Positions 8,606 to 17,914 of a stretch of DNA of 64,000 nt are shown in pieces. The position numbers and the translations under genes are program-made. The stretch is from J089 sp964535735 (GTDB taxonomy: Bacteria; Fidelibacterota; Marinisomatia; Marinisomatales; J089). A model generated the notes under the pieces. It saw nothing but the letters and a program-made list of their open reading frames with translations, was not told the DNA's origin and did no database searches. Position 1 is the first letter of the stretch, and every line of letters starts with the position of its first letter. The stretch spans positions 13,536 through 77,535 of the forward strand of contig CAZHTM010000009.1 in assembly GCA_964535735.1 (NCBI GenBank), in the 5' to 3' direction.

Positions 8606-8963
8606 AGGTTGGCCCTTTCCGGGATAAACGATATCCAAATACCAAAATGCCAAGTGTGATCATTCCCTGAAAAATTGGTAAAGTTCGCTGGAGTCCGGGA
8701 AGGGTCGCCAGATCGATCAGGGATAGCACGGAGGCCGCCAGAGTTGCAATTAACGATAAAGGATACCATCCGGATCGCTGCACCATGGTCCAAACCAAGG
8801 CCAATGCAAATAGCGCCGCGACCACTAATCGCCCTAAATCCATCCCCACGCGGGGAGTAGGATGAGTAGCCAGATCCATGGCTCCATTCCATAAAAAAAT
8901 CATTCCACCGAGACTTAGCAGAATCAAGAATAAACGGTTTTTTGGTTTTTGAATTGTATTCAT
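8598..8963 (-). CDS. Small four-helix integral membrane protein, unknown function
   Basis: A 121-residue protein I do not recognise. Four hydrophobic stretches of about 18-22 residues are visible (around residues 12-32, 44-63, 68-87 and 94-112), with a basic C-terminal tail (YRLSRKGPTYD). The start ATG at 8963 is chosen because the region upstream is polar and overlaps the divergent promoter zone; no clear Shine-Dalgarno site is seen. Its end overlaps the start of the deiodinase-like gene by 8 bases, so the two are co-translated. Nothing indicates a specific transport or enzymatic role. Confidence 0.65.
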   Translation of the reverse strand: MNTIQKPKNRLFLILLSLGGMIFLWNGAMDLATHPTPRVGMDLGRLVVAALFALALVWTMVQRSGWYPLSLIATLAASVLSLIDLATLPGLQRTLPIFQGMITLGILVFGYRLSRKGPTYD

Positions 8964-9044
8964 AGAATAAAACTTACATACGAACCGACGATAAGCACGT
9001 TGGTTTTCCATTTTCAGAGGAAAGAGAATTGTCTATTTTTCAGG

Positions 9045-10436
9045 GTGAAATTTTTAGAATTGATCATCATTCTTACTCAGTTGGTGGTTCTGGGCCTCTT
9101 GTCACGAAAGCGCGGATCCCGGCTGAATGCTCTCCTGGTTCTACTCTTCGCAATCCTGGTTGCACTGATTCATTTTCTAACCGAAGGATATCGCTGGCAG
9201 ATGATTCCGGCTTATTTTCTGCTCACGGGAACCTATATCTGGCATCGACTTCATCCTCATCACCCCCTGGGGTTCTGGGCCAAAATAGGATTTGGCCTCT
9301 GGTGGCTGATTGCCATGCTAATCCCCTTAATAATTCCTCGCTTGACCCTGCCGGATCCTGGCGGACCGTATCGTGTCGGAACTCAAACCGTCGTACTTAC
9401 TGATTCCACAAGGAAAGAATGGTTCACGGAGACACCAGATGATTTGCGGAAAATCGTCGTTCAATTCTGGTATCCCGCACAGTCGGTGGCGGGACTGACG
9501 CCCGAACCCTATCTGGATCGACTCGATCTCCGGGGCCCTGCCATGATTGATCAACTGGAGGTGCCGGACATTCTGAAACCTCCTTCAAGCTTACTTCGGT
9601 TTTTTACGCTGTTCCGCACCCATTCTTATCCCCAGGCATCACCATTGAATCGCCCTGGTCCGGTGGTCGTGGTTTCCCCGGGATTGGGCGGGAGTCGATT
9701 GCTGCATCGCACCCTGGCGGAATACCTGGCTAGCCGGGGAATGACTGTCATCATTATCGATCATCCCTACGACGCCAACCTCACCGTTTTTCCGGACGGC
9801 TCCATCGCCGATTACCGTTCTGGGTTAGACGGAATGGCGGCATCGGACAGCGCTCGCATTCGTCATCGCCAGTTGAGGACGCGGGTTGACGATCTACATT
9901 TTCTCTTAGACCGTATACGGCAAGATTCTACTTTATTTTCGAATATTCTTCCCGGGCGACCCATTAAGTCTTTTTTCCTGGTGGGACATAGTTTTGGTGG
10001 CACAACCATCTTCCAGACCGCCCTGGAACGCAACGATATCCGGGCTGTGGTAGCGCTGGACGGTTGGAATCTGGCATTGCCGGATAGTGTTCTGGACAAG
10101 GGTTTGCCTGTCCCGGCTTTGTATCTGGGTCGACCGCATTGGGACAATCCGAATAATTACCGACGGTTAGCGCAATTTTTCCAGGCCGACACATCAACGT
10201 ATCATCGCTGGCTAATCCTCCATTCGGTCCATCATTTTGATTTTTCGGACGTTCCCCTCCTGTCGCCGCTGTTGCGGCTGCTTGGGAATCAAGGCACCAT
10301 TCCTCCCGAACGGGTCGTCCCCATGGTAAATTCGATGGTTGCCGCGTTTATCGAAGGCGGCAGTGTCGCTTTCTCGGAAGTGATATCCGTAGATCCCAAC
10401 CGTGTATTGGAGATGGGTACCTATGATTTCCGCTGA
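9045..10436 (+). CDS. Platelet-activating-factor acetylhydrolase-like alpha/beta hydrolase with N-terminal membrane domain
   Basis: About 463 residues. The first roughly 95 residues form three to four hydrophobic helices (FLELIIILTQLVVLGLL, ALLVLLFAILVALIHFL, a third near IGFGLWWLIAMLIPLII). The rest is a soluble hydrolase: VVVSPGLGGSRLLHRTLAEY (oxyanion region), VGHSFGGTT (nucleophile Ser), an Asp in VVALDGWN and a His in HSVHHFDFSD. This order matches the PAF-acetylhydrolase isoform II family, which hydrolyses short or oxidised acyl groups from phospholipids. The start is uncertain: GTG at 9045 gives a clean membrane helix, while an ATG at 8949 would add about 32 polar residues overlapping the divergent gene. 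It overlaps the following regulator gene by 14 bases. Confidence 0.78.
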   Translation: MKFLELIIILTQLVVLGLLSRKRGSRLNALLVLLFAILVALIHFLTEGYRWQMIPAYFLLTGTYIWHRLHPHHPLGFWAKIGFGLWWLIAMLIPLIIPRLTLPDPGGPYRVGTQTVVLTDSTRKEWFTETPDDLRKIVVQFWYPAQSVAGLTPEPYLDRLDLRGPAMIDQLEVPDILKPPSSLLRFFTLFRTHSYPQASPLNRPGPVVVVSPGLGGSRLLHRTLAEYLASRGMTVIIIDHPYDANLTVFPDGSIADYRSGLDGMAASDSARIRHRQLRTRVDDLHFLLDRIRQDSTLFSNILPGRPIKSFFLVGHSFGGTTIFQTALERNDIRAVVALDGWNLALPDSVLDKGLPVPALYLGRPHWDNPNNYRRLAQFFQADTSTYHRWLILHSVHHFDFSDVPLLSPLLRLLGNQGTIPPERVVPMVNSMVAAFIEGGSVAFSEVISVDPNRVLEMGTYDFR

Positions 10437-11100
10437 TCAACTGACGCTACTTCAAAAGGAGTTTTCTTTCTTCTCCGATCCTGATTCTGACTTGACTCGG
10501 GAGATGATGAATGTGGGACACTTGCAATCCTTCTCTCCGGGACAGATAATTTTTTCCGAAGGGGATGAGTGCACAACCCTGGCGTTGGTCGTGGAGGGCG
10601 AAATTCGGGTATATAAACAGGGTGAGTCCGGTCGGGAAATCACGCTTTACCGGCTCGGCCCCGGCGAAAGTTGTATCCTCACGGCGTCCTGTATTCTCAA
10701 TCAAGAGTCATTTCCCGCCCTGGCGGTGGTAGAGAAACCGTCTCAAGCATTGTTGGTGCCTTCATTCCATTTTCGAGATTGGATGACCCGCTATCCGGTC
10801 TGGCAGGATTTTGTGTTCCGTTTGATTTCTCTTCGGCTGGGCAACATTATTGCGGTGGTAGAAGAAGTCACCTTTCGGCGGATGGACCAACGGCTGGCAG
10901 AATATTTACGGCACCGGTTCTCCGGACATGGAAAGGAACTCCGCATAACGCATCAGGATATTGCCGATGATTTGGGGACGGCCAGAGAAGTGGTGAGCCG
11001 ATTATTGAAGGAATTTGAACAGGGTCAGGTCGTGGAACTTCAACGGGGATTGATTCGCTTATTGGACAAAGAGGCTCTGGCGCGTCTAATTGCTGAGTGA
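10423..11100 (+). CDS. Crp/Fnr-family transcription regulator
   Basis: A 225-residue regulator. Residues about 25-115 form a cyclic-nucleotide-binding-like beta roll (SFSPGQIIFSEGDECTTL, then YRLGPGESCILTASCI), and a C-terminal winged helix has the recognition helix region THQDIADDLGTAREVVSRLL, typical of Fnr/Crp proteins. There is no N-terminal four-Cys cluster, so it is not a classic oxygen-sensing Fnr; two Cys residues (in GESCILTASCIL) lie in the sensor domain and might respond to redox. The ATG at 10423 lies inside the end of the upstream hydrolase gene, with GGAG ten bases before it. The DUF2892 gene downstream is a likely target. Confidence 0.88.
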   Translation: MISADQLTLLQKEFSFFSDPDSDLTREMMNVGHLQSFSPGQIIFSEGDECTTLALVVEGEIRVYKQGESGREITLYRLGPGESCILTASCILNQESFPALAVVEKPSQALLVPSFHFRDWMTRYPVWQDFVFRLISLRLGNIIAVVEEVTFRRMDQRLAEYLRHRFSGHGKELRITHQDIADDLGTAREVVSRLLKEFEQGQVVELQRGLIRLLDKEALARLIAE

Positions 11101-11174
11101 CTTAGTCACGGACGGTTAGACATTTCCGGTGTAATTTTTTACTGAAAATTCGTTAACCAACCATGGAGTGACTC

Positions 11175-11372
11175 ATGAAATTGAACGAAGGAAATGCTGA
11201 CCGCATTGTCCGGGTAATCTTGGGCGTTGTTATATTAGCCGTTGGATACAGTATGAAAAGCTGGTGGGGTGCTATTGGTCTGGTTCCCCTCCTCACCGGA
11301 GCTCTTGGAACCTGCCCGATATATTCCGTTTTCGGAATTTCCACCTGCAAACTTAAAGGATCCTCTTCCTGA
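11175..11372 (+). CDS. DUF2892 (YgaP transmembrane-like) small membrane protein
   Basis: A 65-residue protein with an N-terminal MKLNEGNADRIVRVILGVV and two hydrophobic hairpin segments. It ends with TGALGTCPIYSVFGISTC, the conserved G-x-C-P-I/L-Y motif of DUF2892 proteins. The family is related to the membrane part of YgaP rhodanese, and its Cys residues may handle sulfur or thiols; function here is unproven. The ATG has GGAG eight bases upstream. A strong hairpin terminator follows within 20 bases. Confidence 0.85.
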   Translation: MKLNEGNADRIVRVILGVVILAVGYSMKSWWGAIGLVPLLTGALGTCPIYSVFGISTCKLKGSSS

Positions 11373-11386
11373 AAATTTGTCCTAAC

Positions 11387-11424
11387 AAAAAAAAAGAGGA
11401 GCACAATGGCTCCTCTTTTTTTTG
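11387..11424. terminator. Bidirectional rho-independent terminator
   Basis: An 8-base perfect stem AGAGGAGC/GCTCCTCT with a 6-base loop is flanked by an A run on the left and a T run on the right. It therefore gives a hairpin plus U tract on both strands. It lies between the converging DUF2892 (+) and FadL-like (-) genes and should end both transcripts. Confidence 0.88.
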
Positions 11425-11436
11425 TTTAAATCCGAG

Positions 11437-12744
11437 TTAAAAGGACTTCGATAAACCGAAGGCAATCACAAAGGCAGTTTTATTATACCGCTCCGCATAA
11501 ATTGTACCTACATCTTCGTTATTTCCCTCCTCATAGAAGGTGTTGGAAACCCCAAAATTCAGGGCTGTAGTAGGATTCAAAGCATATTTAAATCCTCCAG
11601 CTACGGTATTGGAATTTAGGGAATAACTGAGATCGGTTTGATAAAATTCATTGGCACCGGTTGTAGCGCGCAGGTAGCCCAAGCTAATACTTAGCGCATC
11701 ACTAAGACCATATTCCACAGATGCTCCTGCTTCCCAGTTATTGGTTACATTGGCTTCCCGGCCATCCCAGTTCACTTTTTCGTTCTGCCAGTAATCAAAA
11801 GAGGTAGCAATCATTAAACGTTCTGACGGTTTAAGATTGAGACCAAAAGAAATTTGTGGTGGCAAATCTTCATTATATTCCGCTCCATCAGGGAACATCC
11901 CTGGCTCACCAAGAACGATGGTGCCATCTTCTTTAGTCTCAGCGGTTAATTTAAGTTTTGTGAGAGGTTCATACCGGAAAGAAAAACCGATCATATCTCC
12001 CGGCGAGAGGAAAACACTAAAAATCGGAGTAATAGCAGAGCCTGTTCGCTTTGAATCCACATTGATATCGGGAATTACGCCAACAATATCTCCACCGGTT
12101 GCATTCAAAACAGCACCGGTCAAACTACCCTCATAGGTGTTCAGGGCATGGATATAACGCACCCCAACCCCCAGACTAATGAGATCACTCAATGCGTATG
12201 ATACCGCACCTTGCCCACTAAAATACACTGAGGAACCAGTAAAACTGGCTGTCACTTGGTATCCAGTGATGGTTCCGTAGGGACTCAGAGCTGGATCCAC
12301 GGCTGCCGCTGGAAGACCTACAAGTCGTGCCAATTGATAATCAAAGCTTGGTAACCCATCGGGGAATTCCGCACTACCGCCACCGCCTATAGGCATAAAG
12401 CCACCGGAGAAGGCTAACTTACCCGATTTTTTTATGACATAAATATTGGGAAAGACGGGTGCAAATGTTGTACCCTCGAAACGATTTTTGTTATAGTGTG
12501 GGAATTCTGTATCCACGGTCCGCGTCTGCCAGATGGTTTGATTACTCAAATAGAGGTAAAAACCATCATTTAAAGTAGTTAAACCAGCGGGATTGAAAAA
12601 AGCCGCATCTAAATCAGTAGATGCGTTCCGGTTTAAAGTGCGCATATATTCGGCGCTTTGGTTACTATTATGAACCATTCCGCCAGCGAATAGAACACTG
12701 AATCCCATCACGCTCATGATGACGGCCACAATTCTTACTTTCAT
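11437..12744 (-). CDS. OmpP1/FadL/TodX-family outer-membrane transporter
   Basis: A 435-residue outer-membrane protein. A signal peptide (about 20 residues ending near LFAGG) leads to the FadL signature: a plug segment with NQSAEYMRTLNRN and DAAFFNPAGLTTL, the conserved N-P-A-G. The remainder alternates polar and hydrophobic residues as expected for a 14-stranded barrel, and the protein ends in Phe (GLSKSF), the usual outer-membrane assembly signal. Members carry long-chain fatty acids or aromatic hydrocarbons across the outer membrane; the substrate here is unknown. AGGAGGG sits seven bases before the ATG. Confidence 0.88.
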   Translation of the reverse strand: MKVRIVAVIMSVMGFSVLFAGGMVHNSNQSAEYMRTLNRNASTDLDAAFFNPAGLTTLNDGFYLYLSNQTIWQTRTVDTEFPHYNKNRFEGTTFAPVFPNIYVIKKSGKLAFSGGFMPIGGGGSAEFPDGLPSFDYQLARLVGLPAAAVDPALSPYGTITGYQVTASFTGSSVYFSGQGAVSYALSDLISLGVGVRYIHALNTYEGSLTGAVLNATGGDIVGVIPDINVDSKRTGSAITPIFSVFLSPGDMIGFSFRYEPLTKLKLTAETKEDGTIVLGEPGMFPDGAEYNEDLPPQISFGLNLKPSERLMIATSFDYWQNEKVNWDGREANVTNNWEAGASVEYGLSDALSISLGYLRATTGANEFYQTDLSYSLNSNTVAGGFKYALNPTTALNFGVSNTFYEEGNNEDVGTIYAERYNKTAFVIAFGLSKSF

Positions 12745-12770
12745 TTTACCCTCCTAATACAATGATTAAA

Positions 12771-12820
12771 TCAGAAAAAGGCAGTGTTGAATTTGAGATC
12801 AACAACCTGCCTTTTTCTGT
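12771..12820 (-). terminator. Hairpin between the small lipoprotein gene and fadL-like gene
   Basis: A 13-base perfect stem (12772-12784 with 12807-12819, CAGAAAAAGGCAG paired to its complement) is extended by an inner TGTTGA/TCAACA stem. The T-rich right arm could act as the U tract on the minus strand. It most likely ends or attenuates the transcript from the 13457-12849 gene before the FadL-like gene. Confidence 0.6.
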
Positions 12821-12848
12821 ATGAATTACCGCGACTAAGCGCTAATGA

Positions 12849-13457
12849 TTACTGAATGGCCCACCCCAGGGTGGTAGTGCTGGTTTCTTGAACGGATACA
12901 TCCGGGATAAATAAATCCGGAATACCATCCTGATCGGAATCAACCGGGAGAACCACTGTAATGGTATCCACTGATTGATATGTCATGGTGATGGAGGTGG
13001 GATTTGTGGCATCATCCACAGTCAAAGCACCGCCCAGGTCGTACAGTCCGCCATCAATCAGCAAAGTGCTCATGTCTTCCGCCGCTGTCCAGGTTCCCTG
13101 ATCATTCAACGGAACGATGGAGGGGGCAAAGCCTAAGGTGTCGCTGGATACTGGCAGATTTCCCGTTAAGGTAAAGGTGAAATCATCTTTCAGATTCACA
13201 GTAGCGGAAACGCCCAGAGCGCTAAAAGCCGTCCAATCCATGCCACCTGAACCAAGGGGCGTACCAGCGGGATAATTCAAGGCGGTGATATCGGCTGCCG
13301 CCACAAAGGATGAGGTTTGTTCCATATTGTCCATTACCCACGTACCCACCAGAGGGTGTTGATCGGTAGTAGTATCATCATCGGATTCACATCCAGCTAA
13401 AAATAGCCCCATGGCAATGATGAGCATAAAGGATACGATTTTTAAGTACTTATTCAT
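12849..13457 (-). CDS. Small secreted lipoprotein, lipocalin-like start, unknown function
   Basis: A 202-residue protein with a lipoprotein signal ending in LAGC (Cys23), followed by an acidic linker. The mature part opens HPLVGTWVMDNM, the G-x-W that opens many lipocalin-like domains, and then has alternating beta-rich segments. A DSDQDGIPD stretch near the end looks like a calcium-binding thrombospondin-type-3 motif. The function is unknown. The gene is followed by a strong hairpin and the FadL-like gene, so the two may form one unit with attenuation between them. Confidence 0.72.
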   Translation of the reverse strand: MNKYLKIVSFMLIIAMGLFLAGCESDDDTTTDQHPLVGTWVMDNMEQTSSFVAAADITALNYPAGTPLGSGGMDWTAFSALGVSATVNLKDDFTFTLTGNLPVSSDTLGFAPSIVPLNDQGTWTAAEDMSTLLIDGGLYDLGGALTVDDATNPTSITMTYQSVDTITVVLPVDSDQDGIPDLFIPDVSVQETSTTTLGWAIQ

Positions 13458-13663
13458 GTGTTCTCCTGTTGCGTTATTCTAAGTGTTTCCTGAATATCAT
13501 TAAAGTGGTTTTTGTCCTCGAACGAGGCAAAATAGAACCTTTTAGGAATTAAATGCAAAATAAAATATCCACCGCCATAGATTCCGATTTTCTCCGGTAA
13601 TCAGTGCTTTCCCTCGCCCTGAACCTGTTTGGGAACAGACCCTCCGTACCTGTAATTTTCTCC

Positions 13664-14950
13664 ATGAAACGATCCTTTCACTTATTACGAAATCCCACCT
13701 TCACCCGGTTTTTCGCCGGGAATGCCATCTCTTTGATTGGTTGGGGCTTTAATTTTATCGCAGCAAGTTGGATTGTTTTAGACATGACCGGCTCCAAGTT
13801 GGCGGTGGGGAAAATGGTAGCCGTTTCCACACTTCCGGGACTTATTATCGCCCTGGGCGCTGGAACGATAATTGATCGAGTGAATCGAAAGCATCTACTA
13901 GTCGTTTTGGATATTTTTCGAGGACTCGCAGTAGCGGCTATACCAATTTTATTCTGGCTAGACCATTTTCATCTCTGGCAACTTTATGTCATGAATTTTT
14001 TCATTGGGATTGGAAGCGCCATTTTCTGGTCTGCAGCGGCGGCCTTTACCCAAGAACTGGTTTCCGAACGGGATTTCATGTCAGCCAACTCACTGTTGTC
14101 CGCTAGTTATCAATCTGGCGCCTTGTTAGGATCGGCGTTAGGCGGTCTGGTGGTGCATGCTTGGGGTGGACAAACGGCTCTCGCGTTGGATGCTTTCACG
14201 TATTTTATCTCCGCCGGTTTAATCGGCACGGCCCATCATAAAAGTCGGTTGAAACAAGAAGAACCTGAATCCATGTGGACCATGTTTCTGGGCGGATTGC
14301 GGTTTGCTAAACGAAATAAGCTTATCTTTTTCTACGGTATCACGGCTGTTATGGCCGATGTGGCTATTTGGGGTAGCTTGGCGGTGCTTACCCTGGCCAT
14401 CTCTGTTGACCTCCTGAATCTGGGCGCTCGTGGATTCGGTTTATTAGATGGAGCCTATGGCGTGGGCGCACTTTTATCTACGTTAGTGGCTATAGGTTTT
14501 GCGGAACGATTTAAGCGACAAAATTTTCTTTTCAGCTCCTATGCTCTGGCGGCAGTGATGTGCAGCCTCTTGCCCTTTGCTCCCAGTTTACTTCCGGCAA
14601 TGGTTCTGTACTTCTTCATCGGTCTTCCAAATAATTCCGCCAGAATTATCACCCGAACTATTCTAATGGAGCATATTCCCAATTCGGTCATGGGCCGGGC
14701 GCAAACTATATTAGGAGTGGTAACGCGACTTCTAGTGATATCCAGTACCCTCTTAGCAGGATGGTTGGCCGAAACGATTACCGTCACGTTTAGTTTGGAG
14801 GTGACCGCAGTTTTCTTTTGGATCAGTTTTATGGGCGTATTTATTACATTCCGACTCCGCCCAGAATTCTTCGGTGGAATAAAGCCGGAAACTTTGGACC
14901 ACATGGAACCCGGCCTCCCGGAATACCTTTCCCAGCATCCGTCCGATTGA
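13664..14950 (+). CDS. Major facilitator superfamily transporter (MFS_3/EntS-like)
   Basis: A 428-residue membrane protein with about 11-12 hydrophobic segments. The loop after helix 2 reads GAGTIIDRVNRKHLLVV, a variant of the MFS loop 2-3 motif (G-x3-D-R-x2-R). Overall it resembles the EntS/macrolide-efflux-like group with an N-terminal LLRNPTFTRFFAGNAIS. Export of small hydrophobic compounds is the usual role; the substrate is unknown. The ATG at 13664 matches the usual family start (short basic stretch, then helix 1). A GTG at 13604 would add 20 residues and is less likely. Confidence 0.85.
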   Translation: MKRSFHLLRNPTFTRFFAGNAISLIGWGFNFIAASWIVLDMTGSKLAVGKMVAVSTLPGLIIALGAGTIIDRVNRKHLLVVLDIFRGLAVAAIPILFWLDHFHLWQLYVMNFFIGIGSAIFWSAAAAFTQELVSERDFMSANSLLSASYQSGALLGSALGGLVVHAWGGQTALALDAFTYFISAGLIGTAHHKSRLKQEEPESMWTMFLGGLRFAKRNKLIFFYGITAVMADVAIWGSLAVLTLAISVDLLNLGARGFGLLDGAYGVGALLSTLVAIGFAERFKRQNFLFSSYALAAVMCSLLPFAPSLLPAMVLYFFIGLPNNSARIITRTILMEHIPNSVMGRAQTILGVVTRLLVISSTLLAGWLAETITVTFSLEVTAVFFWISFMGVFITFRLRPEFFGGIKPETLDHMEPGLPEYLSQHPSD

Positions 14951-15067
14951 TTGGGAATGCCCCTAATTGGATTCCCTGGAACCGAGATGAAAATTCCGTG
15001 TTTGAGAAGGACGAATCGAAGTAACTTAATTCTCTTGATTCAAGGACAAATCACCAAGGAAAAACCC

Positions 15068-17851
15068 ATGAAACACTTCTCCTCGATTATGTGGGCCGTA
15101 CTTTTTTTGGTTTCGGCCTGTACAGTAAAGGATAAAGGAATTATGAATACAGTAAATGAAACAGGCCCGGCTGAAAACGCCTTTGAATTTGTGAAATCTT
15201 CCGGCGGAATTGATGAATATCGTTTAAAATCTAATGATCTTTCCGTTTTGCTCATGGAAGATCATTCCGCCCCGGTCGTTACCTTTATGGTCACCTATCA
15301 TGTGGGATCGCGTAACGAGGCGGTCGGTTACACCGGCTCCACCCATATTCTGGAGCACATGATGTTTAAAGGATCGAAGAATTTCAACAAAGAAAATGGC
15401 AAACCTATCTGGACCGTTCTTCAGGATGTAGGGGCACAGATCAACGCCTCAACCTGGATGGATCGAACCAATTATTTTGAACTTCTTCCCAGCGAACATC
15501 TGGAACGAGCAATTGCTATTGAAGCCGACCGCATGCGGAACGCTCTGATTCGCGATGAAGATCGCCAGCCAGAAATGACGGTCGTGAGAAATGAGTTTGA
15601 GCGGGGGGAAAACAGCCCCTATCAAGCTTTGGATAAACTCATCTGGGCCACCGCTTACCAAGCTCACCCTTATCACCATTCCACGATCGGGTGGCGGTCA
15701 GATATTGAAAACGTCCCCACCGAGCGGTTAAAGGAATTCTATGACACATTTTACTGGCCCAACAATGCCACGGTAACCATCATTGGTGATTTTCAAAAAG
15801 CAAACGCTTTTCAACTGATCCGGAAATACTTCGGCCAGTATCCTCGCAGTCCTCATGAAATCCCCGTCATGTATACCACCGAACCCAAACAAGAAGGTCC
15901 CCGTCGTGTGGTGATCAAACGCACTGGTGAAGCGGGCATTATTGGCATTGCCCATAAAACCCCAGAAGGTTTACACGAAGATATGTATGCTTTGCAGGTA
16001 TTGTCCCGGATCCTAAACGGGGGTAAATCCAGCCGATTTTACCGGAAAATCGTTGACAAAGGTCTGGCCACCAGCGTTTACGTAGACGATCACCCCTTCC
16101 ATGATAATGGTCTTTTCATTACTTACGTCTTTCTTACACCGGGAACCGATGCAGAAACTGTGGAAAAAATTGTGCTTGATGAATATGCCAATATTCAGGA
16201 AAACGGTGTGACCGAAGATGAAGTATCCAAGGCCGTCGCCCAGATTCGTGCAGACGAAGCCTTCAGCCGGGATGGAAGTTATTCTATTGCCTCCAGTCTG
16301 AATGAAGCAATCGCCTCTGGGGATTGGACCTATTACACTACCTTCCTGGATCGAATGAAAGAGGTAACCACTGCCGATGTTCAACGGGTGGCAAAAACGT
16401 ACCTCGTGGATGATCAGAGCACTACGGGGATATTCATCCCTGAAACAAGTAACGGTTCGGGAACGGAAATGAGTGAGTCACAGGGTTCCAGCGCTCATCA
16501 GCCCTATTACTGGCGGTCTGAGGGAGCAACGTCCAATATTCCGGCAGCAACCAGCGGCGCCAAATTGGCTACCCAGATTACAGAAACAACTCCACTTGAC
16601 GGACTGCGACTCTTCACCTTGAATTCCGGTGTCAAGGATGTGGTAACCATTAAAGGAAGTTTGTTGGGTGGAGACGAATTCAGTCCGGATGATAATCCCA
16701 TGCTGGCAGACTTGACTGCATCCATGCTGGATCAAGGTACTCGTTCTAAAACTAAATTTGAAATCAGCGAACAATTGGAGTCTGTGGGCGCAGAACTGAG
16801 CTTCAGCAGTGGAAATTACCGGGTCAATTTTAACGTCCGATGCTTGAAGGAAAATGTCCCCCTGGTCCTGTCTCTTTTGGCGGAACAGTTGCGCGAACCA
16901 GCCTTTAATGAAGAGGACTTGGCTTCTGTAAAAAAACGGCTGATCGGTTCCCTTCGCCGGGCGAAAGAAAGCACCCGCAACCAGGCCTCTACGGCGTTTT
17001 CTCAAATTCTTTATCCCGAAGACCACCCCAACTATAAACTGAGCACAGAAGACGCTATTGCCGCCGTCGAAAAGACCACAGCAAATGAATTGCGAGCCTT
17101 TCATGAGGCCAATTATGGTTTGGGCAGTTTAATCATCACAGCTGTTGGCGATGTGAACGCCGATGAATTTTCCAAGGAAGTGGCCCGGGTCTTCGATGGT
17201 TGGAAAACCTCACCATTGACGCTTGAGAAAGACTCCCACCAGGCCAATCCCAATCACGCTCAGGAAAAGTATGTAACCATCAAGGATAAAACCAGTGTAG
17301 ACATGTATTTGGGTCAAGCGGTGGGGATTGATCGTAATCATCCCGATTATTACCCGTTGATGTTTGGTGTTTATGTCCTAGGCGGAAATTTCTCCGCACG
17401 GCTCATGTCCACCGTCCGGGATCAGCAGGGATTGACGTATGGCACGTACAGTACTGTGGCAGGAGTAGATTTCGGTAACGATGGATATTGGTTCGCCTGG
17501 GGTACCTTTGCTCCCAGCTTGTTGGAAAAAGGCCGTGACGCCATCAAAGAGCAAATCCGACTATGGGTGGAAAACGGAATCACACCTGAGGAACTGGACG
17601 CAAAGAAAAACACCATCACCGGATCGTATAAAGTGGGTTTGGCTACTACCAGTGGGTTGGCCGGTCAAATTCTTACGAATGCGGAACGGGGTCGGGATAT
17701 CACCTATCTGGATGAATATCCGGAGATTATCAATTCTTTGACCCTGGACCAGGTGAATAACGCCATTAAAAAGTACATTGATCTGGACAATCTGATCATC
17801 GTCGCTGCCGGTTCCATAGATGATCAGGGTCAACCCCTAGAGGATAAATAG
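15068..17851 (+). CDS. M16-family zinc peptidase lipoprotein, two-domain
   Basis: A 927-residue insulinase/pitrilysin-type peptidase. The signal peptide ends in the lipobox VSAC (Cys18), so the enzyme is anchored in a periplasm-facing membrane. The zinc site is the inverted motif HILEH (His93, Glu96, His97), with the distal Glu in the VRNEFERGE region. The first half is a catalytic M16 domain plus M16C; the second half (from about residue 500) is a second M16-like pair without HxxEH, normal for the inactive half of the clam-shaped chamber. It likely degrades short peptides. AAGGAAAA lies close to the ATG at 15068; the open frame extends upstream but has no signal-like start there. Confidence 0.9.
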   Translation: MKHFSSIMWAVLFLVSACTVKDKGIMNTVNETGPAENAFEFVKSSGGIDEYRLKSNDLSVLLMEDHSAPVVTFMVTYHVGSRNEAVGYTGSTHILEHMMFKGSKNFNKENGKPIWTVLQDVGAQINASTWMDRTNYFELLPSEHLERAIAIEADRMRNALIRDEDRQPEMTVVRNEFERGENSPYQALDKLIWATAYQAHPYHHSTIGWRSDIENVPTERLKEFYDTFYWPNNATVTIIGDFQKANAFQLIRKYFGQYPRSPHEIPVMYTTEPKQEGPRRVVIKRTGEAGIIGIAHKTPEGLHEDMYALQVLSRILNGGKSSRFYRKIVDKGLATSVYVDDHPFHDNGLFITYVFLTPGTDAETVEKIVLDEYANIQENGVTEDEVSKAVAQIRADEAFSRDGSYSIASSLNEAIASGDWTYYTTFLDRMKEVTTADVQRVAKTYLVDDQSTTGIFIPETSNGSGTEMSESQGSSAHQPYYWRSEGATSNIPAATSGAKLATQITETTPLDGLRLFTLNSGVKDVVTIKGSLLGGDEFSPDDNPMLADLTASMLDQGTRSKTKFEISEQLESVGAELSFSSGNYRVNFNVRCLKENVPLVLSLLAEQLREPAFNEEDLASVKKRLIGSLRRAKESTRNQASTAFSQILYPEDHPNYKLSTEDAIAAVEKTTANELRAFHEANYGLGSLIITAVGDVNADEFSKEVARVFDGWKTSPLTLEKDSHQANPNHAQEKYVTIKDKTSVDMYLGQAVGIDRNHPDYYPLMFGVYVLGGNFSARLMSTVRDQQGLTYGTYSTVAGVDFGNDGYWFAWGTFAPSLLEKGRDAIKEQIRLWVENGITPEELDAKKNTITGSYKVGLATTSGLAGQILTNAERGRDITYLDEYPEIINSLTLDQVNNAIKKYIDLDNLIIVAAGSIDDQGQPLEDK

Positions 17852-17876
17852 TCTCACTTCATGAATCGTAATCTCA

Positions 17877-17912
17877 ACAGAGGGTTCGTTCTTTAGCGGA
17901 CCCTCTGTCATT
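17877..17912 (+). terminator. Probable rho-independent terminator after the M16 gene
   Basis: A CAGAGGG/CCCTCTG stem (17878-17884 with 17901-17907) closes a loop and is followed by the T-rich TCATTTTA. It lies 25 bases past the M16 stop codon and just before the DHFR-like gene start, so that gene may also be read through it. Confidence 0.55.
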
Positions 17913-17914
17913 TT

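Noticed and set aside
8949..9044. ATG at 8949 as the start of the PAF-acetylhydrolase-like gene
   Set aside because: It would add a polar leader and overlap the divergent gene's start codon; GTG at 9045 begins a clean membrane helix. Some doubt remains.
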